64,000 bases of DNA from Cristatella mucedo (lineage: Eukaryota; Bryozoa; Phylactolaemata; Cristatellidae). Both the position numbers and the translations under genes were made by a program. The stretch spans positions 2,286,001 to 2,350,000 of the forward strand of contig WPIO01000058.1 of NCBI GenBank assembly GCA_009760855.2. Direction: 5' to 3'. The notes under the pieces were generated by a model that was given only the letters and a program-made list of their open reading frames with translations, ran no database searches and was not told where the DNA came from. Numbering within the stretch: the stretch's first letter is position 1; the number at the start of each line of letters is the position of its first letter. This document shows, piece after piece, positions 40,301 through 44,530 of the stretch.

Positions 40301-43300
40301 CGGTGACACGTGCTCAAACCGCTGGGACTTGAAGACCAGCCTTGCAGCCATATTCATAGTCCGCTGTAGTGGCATAATAGCTTTCTTTGGTAGCCCAGCC
40401 AAAAGGGAATTACAATAATCAAGCCGAGACAGAACAAAAGAGCTAGTTAAATTTTTTACAAGCCTCTGTGGGAGACAGCTTCTAATCTTGGATAGGGATC
40501 TGATGTGATGGCTAGCTGTAGAGGCAGTCTTCTGAATGAAGCTTTTGAAATTGAGGCAGCTGTCGAACACGACACCTAGATTACGAGCACGTGGTGAAGG
40601 TCACACAATAGCATCACCTATTAGAACAGCAAAGCCTTTTAATCCAGCCACACGCTTAGGGTGTCCTATGAGAAGCAGTTCGGTTTTATCGTCATTTAAT
40701 TTCAGGAAGTTTTCCGACATCCAGGATCGAATATCGGCAAGGCAAGCATTCAGTTTCTCAGTTGCTGCAGCAGATTCCGACGGTTTAAATGACAAATACA
40801 ACTGAGTATCGTCAGCATAGAAGTGATATCCTATTCCATGGGCCTTAATCACTTTTCCCAGAGGTTGTGTATAAATGGAGAACAGCAAGGGACGGAGTAC
40901 AGACCCTTGAGGGACTCCACAGGTGACCCTTCTCATGTCTGAGACCTGACCCCCACACGACACGGATTGAACACGATCAGACAAGTATGGTGTGCAGCTA
41001 GCTCACATTGCTCAACACCACCAATATGCTGATGTATTAAATATATATTAAGCACTCGACGTTGACGAGTAAAATGCTGCGAAGCATTCACTGCAAACAG
41101 TAAAAGCGTATTATGGGGGACATTTGGAGAGATAGTTCGATTTATGTGTAGACGCCTTAGTACAAGAGGTGATAGAGTGCCCGAAAAAAGAGGCGGCTCC
41201 TGTTGCTAGTGCTGCAGAGACAGGCCGATGACTAACCGAAGGAAAGCGGGATACTACTACAGCAGCAGCAGCAGCTGCTGCTGCTGCTACTACTACCACT
41301 ACTACTACTAATAATAATGCACATATATATAGGGGCCTCGGAGAACTAAGTATCTTTCTGAGCGCTGCTTTACGTACACTGTAAAGGAATGATTGCACTT
41401 CATGTGCCATTACTAAGTTACAACACCATCTATGCATTATGGCTGTCCTGCGTAATAGAATCTGATAATTTGGGCGCCTATCTTTTGCCTCTTCTCTCAG
41501 AAAGCCAACCCTTAGGGTCGAGGACGCGCCGCTCGGTGCACTGGGTTTCCAATTTCCAATTCCCCGCCCCACCCCTCTCGGCCCCGCCCCACCCTTCTCG
41601 GCCCCGCCCCACCCGGCCTCGGCCCCGCCCACCGGCACTTGTCCGTGGACCTGCCGTTCTGGATCGGTGAGCTTTCGAGGGGCGTCGCTCTTACTTCACC
41701 CGCCCCCCCCCTCGGAGCACTCCTTTACATATACAAAGCTCCACATTCCGGTAGCGCTACTGCTTAGCGAACCTCCTCGGCGAGAACGAACAGAGGCGAA
41801 CAGAGGCGAGACCGCAGAGTGGACACTGTGTCGAAGTGCAAGCGCTCACAGTGAATGGCTAGATGTCAGCCTTGGCCCAAAGGACGTGGTTCGCAGCGAG
41901 GCGGCTTTATGCCACGCCAGTGCCCGTCCCCGACGGAATTGTGGTCGGCAGGTAGGCCGGCGGAAGTCGCGACGTTCTCCGCCCGCCTCGCTCTCGGTAA
42001 GGCGACGACGAAATTGGAATCACGATCGGAAGGTGAGGATTGGCGGAGCCGGAAGCGCATCCTGCCCAAAGGCTCGATGATAGAGGAGAAAGAATAACGA
42101 GACAAGGAAGGGATGAGCTGACACGTTTCAACGGTCTAACTCGATTATCTCATTTGATTCAGACCCACACTGCATGTAGAATTAATCGGTCGAATAGCCA
42201 GTATTTCTGCTTCAACGTCATTCGAAGTGAGCGCGTTGTAGCTTTGAGCTACGACTAAGAAAATGCCAGATTCCTCTCGCCTTTAACGTATTCTGCAAGC
42301 ATTTGTCTTGGATTGAAGTTCATTTCAGTGTATTTCAACTTCGTACGCTCTTTGCACGCTTGTCAGTTAATACATTGAGGCTACTATGCTGCTCTTTGCA
42401 GGTACGCCTCCCGTGTAAAGATGATCACAAACGATGCACAGAAGAACACGGAGAACAAGGAAATAAACCGTCTAAGAGCGGTGAGTCAGCCAGCGGTGCA
42501 GCTCAGCATGCAGCCTTCATGCCAAGCACGGTACTTCGGCCTGCTATTGCATTGATCTGCGATTGCTAAAATGGGATGGCATCGAAAGGGCCTGCTAGCA
42601 CTACACCACTCTTAAGAATATATCACCGCTTCAGGCAGTATTCCTAATGGCGGTAGGGGTTCGCCGAAGTATTCTTAATGGCGGTAGGGGCTCGCTCTCA
42701 CTCGCACGTCGCCATGCGAAGGTCACCGTGCTGGCGCACCTCGTGAGGCTTGGACCGAGAAGAGCCGCCGCCTAGCGCGGGCGGAAGTCGGGCTCGCACG
42801 CCGCTTGATGTAGCGGAGGCGACATGGCCACCGGAAGGAAGCTGTGCTCCTCTTGAGCTTAACTGTCTAGCAAAAAGGTTCATAATTACGAACGTTGCCT
42901 GTTTGCTATTATTCCAATAAAGTGGTGCTTTTCAATTCATCCAAGTCCGATTAGAAATCGCTCACTTGGACCGTTAAAGAGATATGATGAAGGAAGCAAA
43001 TAGAAGTGAGACTGGAGCACAGAAAATCTATGCGTGGGCTTAAATATTCGTACGCTGTCGTATACTGCTCCGTTCTTAAAAGCTCCGCGGTCCATGATCA
43101 TAAAAATTTATAAAAAAAAATAATGATTAAGTAGCCTCATCTGTATAGCGGCTGAAGAGCCTTAGCTGCTACGATCCATGAATGCAGTGGGCGATAGTAA
43201 AGAATTGCCTAGTCTAATGCAGGACTCGAACTCGCTACCTGGATAATGAAGTGCTTTGTAACTAGGTCATTACGCTAGGGATATTAATGGCCCGAAGCCG

Positions 43301-43502
43301 ATGGCATCCTGCGATTATTGTCGACTCGCCCTGTGCTAAAGAGACGATCAATTTTGTAGGGTCTCGTGTCTCCCAGAAGGGCGGTTATTGATCAGTATTC
43401 TTAATTTGGAGCTTCGTAGACTTGTAGCATAGCCTGCTTTCTGCGTTTCAGATCATTGCAAAACTGAAGCAAGGAGAAGTCGTGGACGAAGAAGAAGCAT
43501 GA
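953..43502 (+). CDS. KCBP/kinesin-C-type kinesin-14 (whole gene, 30 predicted exons, 5' end probably missing)
   Basis: Minus-end-directed microtubule motor of the kinesin-14 class with its motor at the C terminus. Reading order: Ser-rich N-terminal stretch, long coiled coil (exons 3-20), neck with [13 protein letters not shown], then motor with P-loop GQTGSGKT, switch I NAESSRSH, switch [11 protein letters not shown] and L12 YRNNKLTML. The block [20 protein letters not shown] is the form I know from kinesin-like calmodulin-binding proteins. All 30 exons join in phase with no stop, totalling 4,997 coding bases (about 1,664 residues), close to my recollection of sea urchin kinesin-C at about 1.6 kaa. 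No MyTH4 or FERM domain is seen, unlike plant KCBP. Introns carry most of the window's LINEs and SINEs. Class identity is secure; edges of exons 1, 2, 12 and 15 are less so. The initiator Met is not seen. Confidence 0.9.
1036..2080. other. Kinesin intron, no element recognised
   Basis: Plain intronic sequence with only shadow frames. Nothing repeat-like recognised. Confidence 0.5.
2081..2543 (+). CDS. Kinesin exon 2, Ser/Ala-rich non-coiled region
   Basis: Acceptor cgttttgtag and donor CAGG/gtgagt enclose 154 codons rich in Ser, Ala, Pro and Arg, probably disordered. It enters in phase 0 and leaves with one base, matching both neighbours. A 60-bp in-frame piece (2310-2369) starts gtgggt and ends in a strong pyrimidine tract plus cag, so it may be a tiny intron; splicing it keeps the frame. 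The opposite strand is also open over 1888-2277, a compositional shadow. Confidence 0.6.
2912..3765 (-). repeat. LINE family A, 5'-truncated copy
   Basis: Starts with (AAT)n and the family tail. The minus strand holds a 192-residue open frame (3180-3758) with [20 protein letters not shown] and [20 protein letters not shown], the C-terminal part after the RT domain. Relatively young, with little damage. Confidence 0.92.
3785..3935 (+). repeat. SINE family 2 copy
   Basis: tRNA-like head (GGTTGTGGGTTTGAATGC as B-box) followed by GCGAGCGATCCTTTATTGCC, shared with copies at 33.9, 43.1 and 48.0 kb. Ends at an AT-rich tail. Confidence 0.55.
3936..4005. repeat. (TA)n microsatellite, duplicated
   Basis: Two short TA runs each preceded by the same sequence (GCATACATCAATAAATGAAT and a one-base variant), a local duplication of the SINE tail. 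Confidence 0.7.
4125..4205 (-). repeat. Possible tRNA-derived SINE remnant
   Basis: The complement reads tRNA-like (GGTTACAGGACCGTGGATTC as B-box). No acceptor stem or full clover leaf, so not a tRNA gene. Confidence 0.3.
4677..4882 (+). CDS. Kinesin exon 3, start of coiled-coil region
   Basis: Acceptor tctatcttttgcag and donor CAG/gtaatt. Encodes a charged helical segment including [20 protein letters not shown] and ends [11 protein letters not shown]. It takes one base from exon 2 to complete a Glu codon and ends in phase 0. Confidence 0.85.
4883..5224. other. Kinesin intron, no element recognised
   Basis: No coding or repeat signal I can support. Confidence 0.4.
5225..6105 (-). repeat. 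LINE family A, old degraded copy
   Basis: Minus-strand fragments at 5295-5516, 5572-5793 and 5852-6091 match the family (KYGVPQG of RT, then [20 protein letters not shown]) but are split by stops and frameshifts. No family tail. More diverged than the 2.9-kb or 37.9-kb copies. Confidence 0.8.
6106..7134. other. Kinesin intron, no element recognised
   Basis: AT-rich, no supported feature. Confidence 0.4.
7135..9042 (+). repeat. LINE family B (L2/CR1-like), RT core deleted
   Basis: Starts in the endonuclease-RT linker ([17 protein letters not shown]), shifts frame, then reads about 215 residues to [12 protein letters not shown], the start of the RT. The catalytic palm including YADD is missing: at about 7900-8090 unrelated sequence leads straight to [19 protein letters not shown] and the C-terminal domain. 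Ends with the family B tail GGAGATACATTACATTACAT. Not functional. Confidence 0.88.
9043..10803. other. Kinesin intron, no element recognised
   Basis: Only short open frames. No similarity I recognise. Confidence 0.4.
10804..10935 (+). CDS. Kinesin exon 4, helical region
   Basis: Acceptor tttcctttttcag, donor CAG/gtaagg, 44 codons, phase 0 at both ends. Begins [17 protein letters not shown] and reads on naturally from exon 3 despite a 5.9-kb intron loaded with LINEs. Confidence 0.88.
11036..11133. repeat. 49-bp tandem duplication
   Basis: Two adjacent copies of a 49-base unit starting GCTCGTACCTCCAAAGTCGT and ending in AATAATAATAAAAATA, abutting the LINE tail. It may record the insertion event. 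Confidence 0.85.
11134..11762 (-). repeat. LINE family A, 3' half of a chimeric element
   Basis: Family A tail and C-terminal ORF in two frames (11453-11746 and 11413-11736). At about 11763 it switches without a gap to family B in the same orientation. Confidence 0.88.
11763..12655 (-). repeat. LINE family B, 5' half of a chimeric element
   Basis: Minus strand reads [17 protein letters not shown] and [11 protein letters not shown] of family B, and at its 5' side the [11 protein letters not shown] region in decayed form. It lacks its own 3' tail, being continued by family A. Confidence 0.85.
12845..12990 (+). repeat. SINE family 1 copy
   Basis: tRNA-like head (GGTTAAGGTGCTCACC A-box region, GGTCGTGGGCTCGAGCCCC B-box) joined to CATATGTGAAGCGCCTGAAT and AGAGATTAAGTTCTCTTGGG, a version of the LINE A tail. 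Confidence 0.8.
12998..13212 (+). repeat. LINE family A, 3' end only
   Basis: 3' UTR (GTTTGCATGCTGACCTTGTG) and tail with GTTATTATTATT, directly after the SINE. Confidence 0.82.
13455..13608 (+). CDS. Kinesin exon 5, coiled coil
   Basis: Acceptor gagtccttgtag, donor GCAC/gtacgt. Codes for a classic heptad-rich helix with [18 protein letters not shown] followed by [11 protein letters not shown]. Leaves with one base, used by exon 6 to form Leu. Confidence 0.88.
13880..13975 (+). repeat. LINE family A tail fragment
   Basis: About 90 bases: GTGCCTAGAAAGTGATTAAG followed by ATTATTATTAG. Could equally be a SINE 1 3' end. Confidence 0.65.
13976..15330. other. Kinesin intron with AT patches
   Basis: Holds TATA-rich low complexity at 14226-14275 and a degenerate CATGTGACCATGTC repeat at 14990-15045. 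No gene seen. Confidence 0.45.
15335..15380. repeat. (CA)n microsatellite
   Basis: About 23 CA units with one CG interruption. Confidence 0.97.
15381..15962. other. Kinesin intron, no element recognised
   Basis: GC content rises toward exon 6. An imperfect inverted repeat CCTTGCCAC...GTGGCAAGG lies at 15728-15768. Confidence 0.4.
15963..16021 (+). CDS. Kinesin exon 6, coiled coil
   Basis: Short exon after a T-rich acceptor (cgtttttttag), donor GAG/gtagta. Joined to exon 5 it reads [19 protein letters not shown], a continuous heptad helix. Ends in phase 0. Confidence 0.82.
16176..16706 (+). CDS. Kinesin exon 7, long coiled coil
   Basis: Largest exon, 177 codons, acceptor tctcgatgcag, donor GTG/gtgagt, phase 0-0. 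Rich in Ala, Gln, Glu and Leu with unbroken heptads (starts [18 protein letters not shown]). Far more GC-rich than flanking introns. The opposite strand is open throughout, a GC artefact. Confidence 0.9.
16781..16839. repeat. (CT)n microsatellite
   Basis: Near-perfect run of about 29 CT units in the intron after exon 7. Confidence 0.97.
17054..17200 (+). CDS. Kinesin exon 8, coiled coil
   Basis: Acceptor ctcgctgcag, donor GAC/gtaggt, 49 codons, phase 0-0. Includes [20 protein letters not shown], helical. Confidence 0.87.
17201..17587. other. Kinesin intron, no element recognised
   Basis: Nothing beyond intron sequence. Confidence 0.5.
17588..17718 (+). CDS. Kinesin exon 9, coiled coil
   Basis: Acceptor tttcaattaag, donor GACAG/gtggat. 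Includes [18 protein letters not shown]. Leaves two bases, completed by exon 10 to an Arg codon. Confidence 0.86.
17822..17905 (+). repeat. LINE family B tail fragment
   Basis: AACACCCACATAGTCTTTAT through GGAGATACATTACATTGCAC: the last ~80 bases of family B with no coding part, an extreme 5' truncation. Confidence 0.85.
18051..18243 (+). CDS. Kinesin exon 10, coiled coil then Pro-rich break
   Basis: Acceptor gctgctgtttag, donor GAG/gtaggt. Starts with a helix ([19 protein letters not shown]) and moves into a Pro-containing stretch with MPPQVQAA and [10 protein letters not shown], a likely hinge in the stalk. Confidence 0.87.
18244..19010. other. Kinesin intron, no element recognised
   Basis: AT-rich, no supported feature. 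Confidence 0.45.
19011..19169 (+). CDS. Kinesin exon 11, coiled coil
   Basis: Acceptor tgttgtttcag, donor GAG/gtgcgc, 53 codons, phase 0-0. Includes [19 protein letters not shown], strongly heptadic. Confidence 0.88.
19715..19975. repeat. Low-complexity (ATAGAA/ATATAAATAGAAG)n
   Basis: About 260 bases of degenerate ATAGAAGATAGAAATATAAA-like repeat. Gives a spurious Tyr/Leu/Ser-rich frame on the minus strand. Confidence 0.92.
20058..20374 (-). repeat. LINE family A, 3' end
   Basis: (AAT)n, tail and 3' UTR; 5'-truncated at the end of the ORF. Confidence 0.88.
20375..20565 (-). repeat. LINE family A, second 3' end fragment
   Basis: Another (AAT)n plus tail and partial 3' UTR, immediately following the previous one in the same orientation: one LINE inserted into another or a tandem arrangement. 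Confidence 0.82.
20838..21025 (-). repeat. LINE family A, old copy, 3' part (interrupted)
   Basis: Diverged 3' UTR. Continues beyond the nested insertion at 21187. Confidence 0.7.
21026..21186 (+). repeat. LINE family A 3' end nested in older LINE A
   Basis: Well-preserved 3' end ending in (ATT)n, opposite in orientation to its host. TAAGTC occurs on both sides, a possible target duplication. Confidence 0.8.
21187..22110 (-). repeat. LINE family A, old copy, coding part
   Basis: Minus-strand frame 21239-21730 with [20 protein letters not shown] and a decayed region up to an RT remnant near 22,000. Many substitutions and stops. Confidence 0.78.
22111..22812. other. Kinesin intron, no element recognised
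   Basis: No supported feature except the alternative acceptor for exon 12 at 22778-22779. Confidence 0.45.
22813..23205 (+). CDS. Kinesin exon 12, helix followed by Ala-rich low-complexity segment
   Basis: Acceptor cctgcatttcag, donor AAG/gtcagc, 131 codons, phase 0-0. The first ~35 residues are helical ([17 protein letters not shown]). The rest is Ala/Thr/Val/Pro-rich and probably flexible. A second acceptor 33 bases upstream (gtgctag at 22773-22779) would add 11 in-frame residues beginning [10 protein letters not shown]; both look usable. Confidence 0.82.
23357..23389 (+). CDS. Kinesin exon 13, candidate 33-base microexon
   Basis: Acceptor tcggtcgctgtag and donor AGG/gtaagg frame 11 codons [11 protein letters not shown], phase 0-0. 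The peptide is helical and fits between exon 12 (LYLQSK) and exon 14 (SLEAQL). Skipping it keeps the frame, so it may be alternative. Confidence 0.6.
23955..24026 (+). CDS. Kinesin exon 14, coiled coil
   Basis: Acceptor gctgtttctgcag, donor GAG/gtaagt, 24 codons, phase 0-0. Includes [18 protein letters not shown], a clean heptad run. Confidence 0.85.
24345..24440 (+). repeat. Possible tRNA-derived SINE remnant
   Basis: GAGTGAGTGCTCAACAAGCT then CTCGGGTTTGAGTCCAG resembles A- and B-boxes. No clear tail. Confidence 0.3.
24441..25305. other. Kinesin intron, no element recognised
   Basis: Only short frames. Nothing supported. Confidence 0.4.
25307..25342. repeat. (TA)n microsatellite
   Basis: About 17 TA units. 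Confidence 0.97.
25521..25742 (+). CDS. Kinesin exon 15, coiled coil
   Basis: 74 codons, donor AAA/gtgaga, phase 0-0. Includes [20 protein letters not shown]. The acceptor (accattgacag) has a poor pyrimidine tract; gacgag six bases on is an in-frame alternative. GC-rich, so several other frames are open by chance. Confidence 0.82.
26100..26128. repeat. Short perfect hairpin in intron
   Basis: CCGCACGAGAAC, 5 bases, then GTTCTCGTGCGG: a 12-bp perfect stem. Confidence 0.8.
26255..26830 (-). repeat. LINE family A, degraded copy
   Basis: Tail without (ATT)n, 3' UTR and C-terminal ORF with frameshifts (minus frames near 26478-26884). C-to-T and other changes make it one of the older copies. Confidence 0.8.
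27045..27149 (+). CDS. Kinesin exon 16, coiled coil
   Basis: Acceptor gccggtctttcag, donor CTG/gtcagt, 35 codons, phase 0-0. Includes [19 protein letters not shown]. Confidence 0.85.
27318..27581 (+). CDS. Kinesin exon 17, coiled coil, probable GC-AG donor
   Basis: Acceptor ctcgttgcag, 88 codons, phase 0-0. Ends with [18 protein letters not shown] then DLQAK. No GT follows; the next bases are AAG/gcaaga, the usual form of a GC donor. A GT 21 bases earlier (AAG/gtccag) is a weaker alternative. Confidence 0.85.
27798..27872 (+). repeat. LINE family A tail fragment
   Basis: AAGCGCCTAGAAGGAGATTG followed by (ATT)n, 75 bases only, within the 337-base intron that starts with the GC donor. Confidence 0.85.
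27919..27996 (+). CDS. Kinesin exon 18, short Ala-rich segment
   Basis: Acceptor gctcgctcgcag, donor GCG/gtgagc, 26 codons, phase 0-0. Starts [14 protein letters not shown] then turns Thr/Arg-rich. Low complexity makes it less certain than its neighbours. Confidence 0.65.
28266..28409 (+). CDS. Kinesin exon 19, coiled coil
   Basis: Acceptor actgcttgcag, donor GAC/gtgagt, 48 codons, phase 0-0. Includes [20 protein letters not shown], strongly heptadic. Confidence 0.88.
28585..28890 (+). CDS. Kinesin exon 20, coiled coil running into neck
   Basis: Acceptor ctcgcggcgcag, donor CGG/gtacgc, 102 codons, phase 0-0. Lys/Glu-rich coiled coil ([20 protein letters not shown]) ending [11 protein letters not shown], directly before the kinesin-14 neck. 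Confidence 0.92.
29105..29203 (+). CDS. Kinesin exon 21, neck and first motor strand
   Basis: Acceptor tcctctttatag, donor AAG/gttggc, 33 codons, phase 0-0. Carries [20 protein letters not shown]: the kinesin-14 neck followed by the beta-1 strand. This neck sets minus-end direction in the class. Confidence 0.95.
29398..29532 (+). CDS. Kinesin exon 22, motor
   Basis: Acceptor gtcgcttgcag, donor TTC/gtaagc, 45 codons, phase 0-0. Includes [20 protein letters not shown], the conserved FDxVF...VFED block of kinesin motors. Confidence 0.94.
29735..29898 (+). CDS. Kinesin exon 23, motor P-loop
   Basis: Acceptor tcgtcttacag, donor ACAA/gtaagt. Carries [20 protein letters not shown] followed by GSGKTFTM, the complete Walker A ATP site. 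Leaves two bases to make a Lys codon with exon 24. Confidence 0.96.
29899..30997. other. Kinesin intron with degenerate ATTGAATGCTTATT repeat
   Basis: At 30293-30425 a ~14-base motif around TTATTGAATGC recurs imperfectly. A G-run lies at 30490-30500. A duplicated GTGCCAGACAACAGAA occurs at 30673-30710. No gene seen. Confidence 0.55.
30998..31091 (+). CDS. Kinesin exon 24, motor
   Basis: Acceptor tgtattattgtag, donor GAC/gtaagt. Reads [20 protein letters not shown], the conserved strand with the (M/V)ELYND motif. The upstream sequence is open in the same frame but splice phase and family spacing place the start here. Confidence 0.93.
31570..31690 (+). repeat. Diverged LINE A / SINE tail
   Basis: GTAAAGCGTCTTGATAGAGA then TTATTATTAC. 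Followed at 31690-31805 by a weak minus-strand match to the LINE A C-terminal region (AAAAGTGAGTGACAGG). Confidence 0.55.
31806..33117. other. Kinesin intron, no element recognised
   Basis: AT-rich, no supported feature. Confidence 0.45.
33118..33253 (+). CDS. Kinesin exon 25, motor
   Basis: Acceptor tgcacttttatag, donor ACTA/gtatgt. Includes [18 protein letters not shown] and ends [10 protein letters not shown], leading into switch I. Leaves one base completed to Asn by exon 26. Confidence 0.93.
33511..34465 (+). repeat. LINE family A, old copy with nested SINE
   Basis: Begins at [18 protein letters not shown], is broken by stops, continues through the SINE at 33,910-34,095 and ends with a diverged tail and TTATTATTAG. 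Confidence 0.78.
33910..34095 (+). repeat. SINE family 2 copy, nested in LINE A
   Basis: Head AGGGGTAAGGTGCTTGCTGA and B-box GGTCGCGAGTTTGATG, then GCGATCCTTCACTGCCCACT and AAATGAGGCTTTTGAATCAG. It splits the LINE, so it is younger. Confidence 0.7.
34803..34894 (+). CDS. Kinesin exon 26, motor switch I
   Basis: Acceptor tccttaccattag, donor AAG/gtaaga. Begins (N)[18 protein letters not shown], with the intact NxxSSRSH switch I. Ends phase 0. Confidence 0.95.
34995..35063 (+). CDS. Kinesin exon 27, motor switch II
   Basis: Acceptor cttctctttcttttag, donor AAA/gtaagc, 23 codons, phase 0-0. [17 protein letters not shown] contains the intact DLAGSE switch II. The preceding intron is only 100 bases. 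Confidence 0.96.
35598..36128 (-). repeat. LINE family A, degraded copy
   Basis: (AAT)n, tail, and C-terminal ORF remnants; truncated around the [14 protein letters not shown] region. Confidence 0.78.
36129..36673. other. Kinesin intron, no element recognised
   Basis: Moderately GC-rich; overlapping frames of 98-143 codons look random. Confidence 0.4.
36674..36878 (+). mobile_element. SPIN/URR1-like hAT MITE with perfect 8-bp target duplication
   Basis: The element is 189 bases (36682-36870), flanked on both sides by CTCTAGGG, a perfect 8-bp duplication of the nnCTAGnn form typical of hAT. Terminal inverted repeats are CAGCGGCTCTCAACC and GGTTGAGAACCACTG (14 of 15 paired). Internal landmarks GGGTCGCCTAAGACGATTGG, ATGAGGAACTGTATTAAA and GTCGCGGCATTAGGAAGG match, from memory, the non-autonomous SPIN/URR1 hAT-Charlie elements known for wide horizontal transfer among animals. 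No transposase frame, so it was mobilised in trans. Confidence 0.85.
36879..37358. other. Kinesin intron, no element recognised
   Basis: No supported feature beyond the exon 28 acceptor. Confidence 0.45.
37359..37561 (+). CDS. Kinesin exon 28, motor alpha-4/L12
   Basis: Acceptor tattctcatcttag, donor TGAT/gtgagt. Carries [20 protein letters not shown], then [18 protein letters not shown] (microtubule-binding L12/alpha-5) and [10 protein letters not shown]. Leaves two bases completed to Met by exon 29. Confidence 0.96.
37885..39415 (+). repeat. LINE family A, best-preserved copy with RT core
   Basis: 5'-truncated within the reverse transcriptase. The frame 37966-38691 carries [28 protein letters not shown] and [11 protein letters not shown] (catalytic Asp pair). 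A small duplication of TCGAGCTTGTTTAGATAAGG near 38,675 shifts frame into 38789-39181, which carries [20 protein letters not shown]. 3' UTR and tail end in (ATT)n. No endonuclease remains, so it is not autonomous. Confidence 0.95.
39759..41000 (-). repeat. LINE family B with RT motifs
   Basis: Minus strand: [19 protein letters not shown] and [15 protein letters not shown] (40601-40984), then [15 protein letters not shown]-type C-terminal domain (frames 40166-40570 and 39781-40272), tail GGAGTTACTGACGGAGAT. A 14-bp triplication breaks the frame near 40,240. Truncated just upstream of the RT VPQG box. Confidence 0.93.
40214..40265. repeat. 14-bp tandem triplication within LINE B
   Basis: TTTGCTCTGTATCC three times plus a partial unit. 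The other family B copies have one unit; the extra 28 bases shift the frame. Confidence 0.9.
41255..41395 (-). repeat. CAG/CTG and ACT triplet repeats plus LINE A tail remnant
   Basis: CAGCAGCAGCAGCTGCTGCT then ACTACTACT and AATAATAATG lead into GGCCTCGGAGAACTAAGTAT, a decayed LINE A tail. Confidence 0.6.
41562..41635. repeat. 20-bp C-rich tandem repeat with GC-box-like core
   Basis: CCCCGCCCCACCCCTCTCGG repeated about 3.6 times at 20-21 base spacing. Each copy has a GC-box (CCCCGCCCC). The complement is G-rich and could form quadruplexes. Confidence 0.85.
41636..42401. other. Kinesin intron, GC-rich
   Basis: Overlapping frames up to 137 codons with CpG-rich sequence but no recognisable protein. 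Confidence 0.4.
42402..42480 (+). CDS. Kinesin exon 29, end of motor and start of regulatory helix
   Basis: Acceptor tgctctttgcag, donor GCG/gtgagt. [16 protein letters not shown] closes the motor (alpha-6). NKEINRLRA begins the basic helix that in plant KCBP binds calmodulin. The preceding 4.8-kb intron holds two LINEs. Confidence 0.94.
42916..42921 (+). promoter_or_regulatory. Candidate intronic poly(A) signal AATAAA in last kinesin intron
   Basis: AATAAA followed by a GT-rich stretch. If exon 29 were not spliced, the frame would run 25 more codons and stop at 42567-42569, upstream of this signal, giving a different C terminus. Chance occurrence in AT-rich sequence is possible. Confidence 0.25.
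43125..43290 (-). repeat. SINE family 2 copy
   Basis: Complement: GTAGCGAGTTCGAGTCCTGC as B-box, then ATCGCCCACTGCATTCATGG and CCGCTATACAGATGAGGCT tail. In the last kinesin intron. Confidence 0.65.
43452..43502 (+). CDS. Kinesin exon 30, C-terminal tail and stop
   Basis: Acceptor ttctgcgtttcag. Sixteen codons [16 protein letters not shown] then TGA. The basic half completes the candidate calmodulin-binding helix; the acidic end resembles the neck-mimic region of KCBP. No Trp is present. No canonical poly(A) signal was found in the next few hundred bases. Confidence 0.9.
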   Translation: MIAKLKQGEVVDEEEA

Positions 43503-44183
43503 GGCTTCTTCGCTTGGAGCGAAGCCGTCAAATGAGTCAGTGGATGAGCTGCCGTCACTGGATGCTTCGCTGTCCTATTAATCGCATAATACTTCCGTCC
43601 ATCACGTTCCGCGTCAAGTGGTTTGAGCTCAGGCGTGTTTACATTTCGTCCGACTTTCCTGCACTGTTGCCGATTTATTGCACATACCTTTTTACATTAA
43701 CACCTGGCACCCATAAACTACTGGAAAGCCTTTTCGGATGACGATGCCGAGGATCGAATATCACTGTCTCGCCTTATTTCGGCAGCATGCTTTTGTGTCG
43801 AGTTTTCTTGCAATTTTTGTATCGTAGCGTATTGCCTCTGGAAGGTCGAGCTTATTTTTTGTACTGGAAAAATCTCTATGAACCGCTTGCAAGAGATCGT
43901 GCGTTCGTCGTCGCAGCGTCTTGATATTACTACCTTGATGCAATACAAAACGCAAGTTTTGTGAGATCTGCTTGAGTTTTAGTTAAAGCAAATGTTGTCC
44001 TGCCACCGCACGCAATTCTTAATGATTTCAAGCCTACGTATGAGCAAATTTCTTTAAAGCTGTTAACTAGAGTAACTTTGGCTTGAATGTACGCGCTGAG
44101 ATTCTTCCGCTTAGGCTTATGTGCACCCACCCTACAAAATATCATTGAAGCAACTTATATATCCTGATGAAGTACAAGTCTGC
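43503..44183. other. Kinesin 3' flank
   Basis: Presumed 3' UTR and downstream sequence. No canonical AATAAA seen. Confidence 0.45.
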
Positions 44184-44530
44184 AATAACAACAATAATAA
44201 TACATTTGATAAAGCGACCTCAGAGAACTTAATCTCTTTTTGGGCGCTGTACAGTTGCTCCAAAGGAAGCTCAATCAAACTTTTAGTGGTATTATGGTCA
44301 ATAAACAACAAGAATAGCATGGTTTGGGGTGACATGCACAGGTTTTTTGGCAAGTGGCAGCATGCACAATGTCAGCACACATACACACATTAAGGACGAA
44401 TCTCAGGGACCCACTAAATACTGTGATAGATAGGTGCGTTTTTAGTTTCTTTTTAAATGCAATCAAAGTCAGGAGATTTCGTGGCGAAAGTCGGGAGTGA
44501 GTTCCAGGCTTTGGGAGCATACGAACCGGC
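44184..44530 (-). repeat. LINE family A, 3' end
   Basis: (AAT)n, tail, 3' UTR and the last residues of the ORF. Confidence 0.85.
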
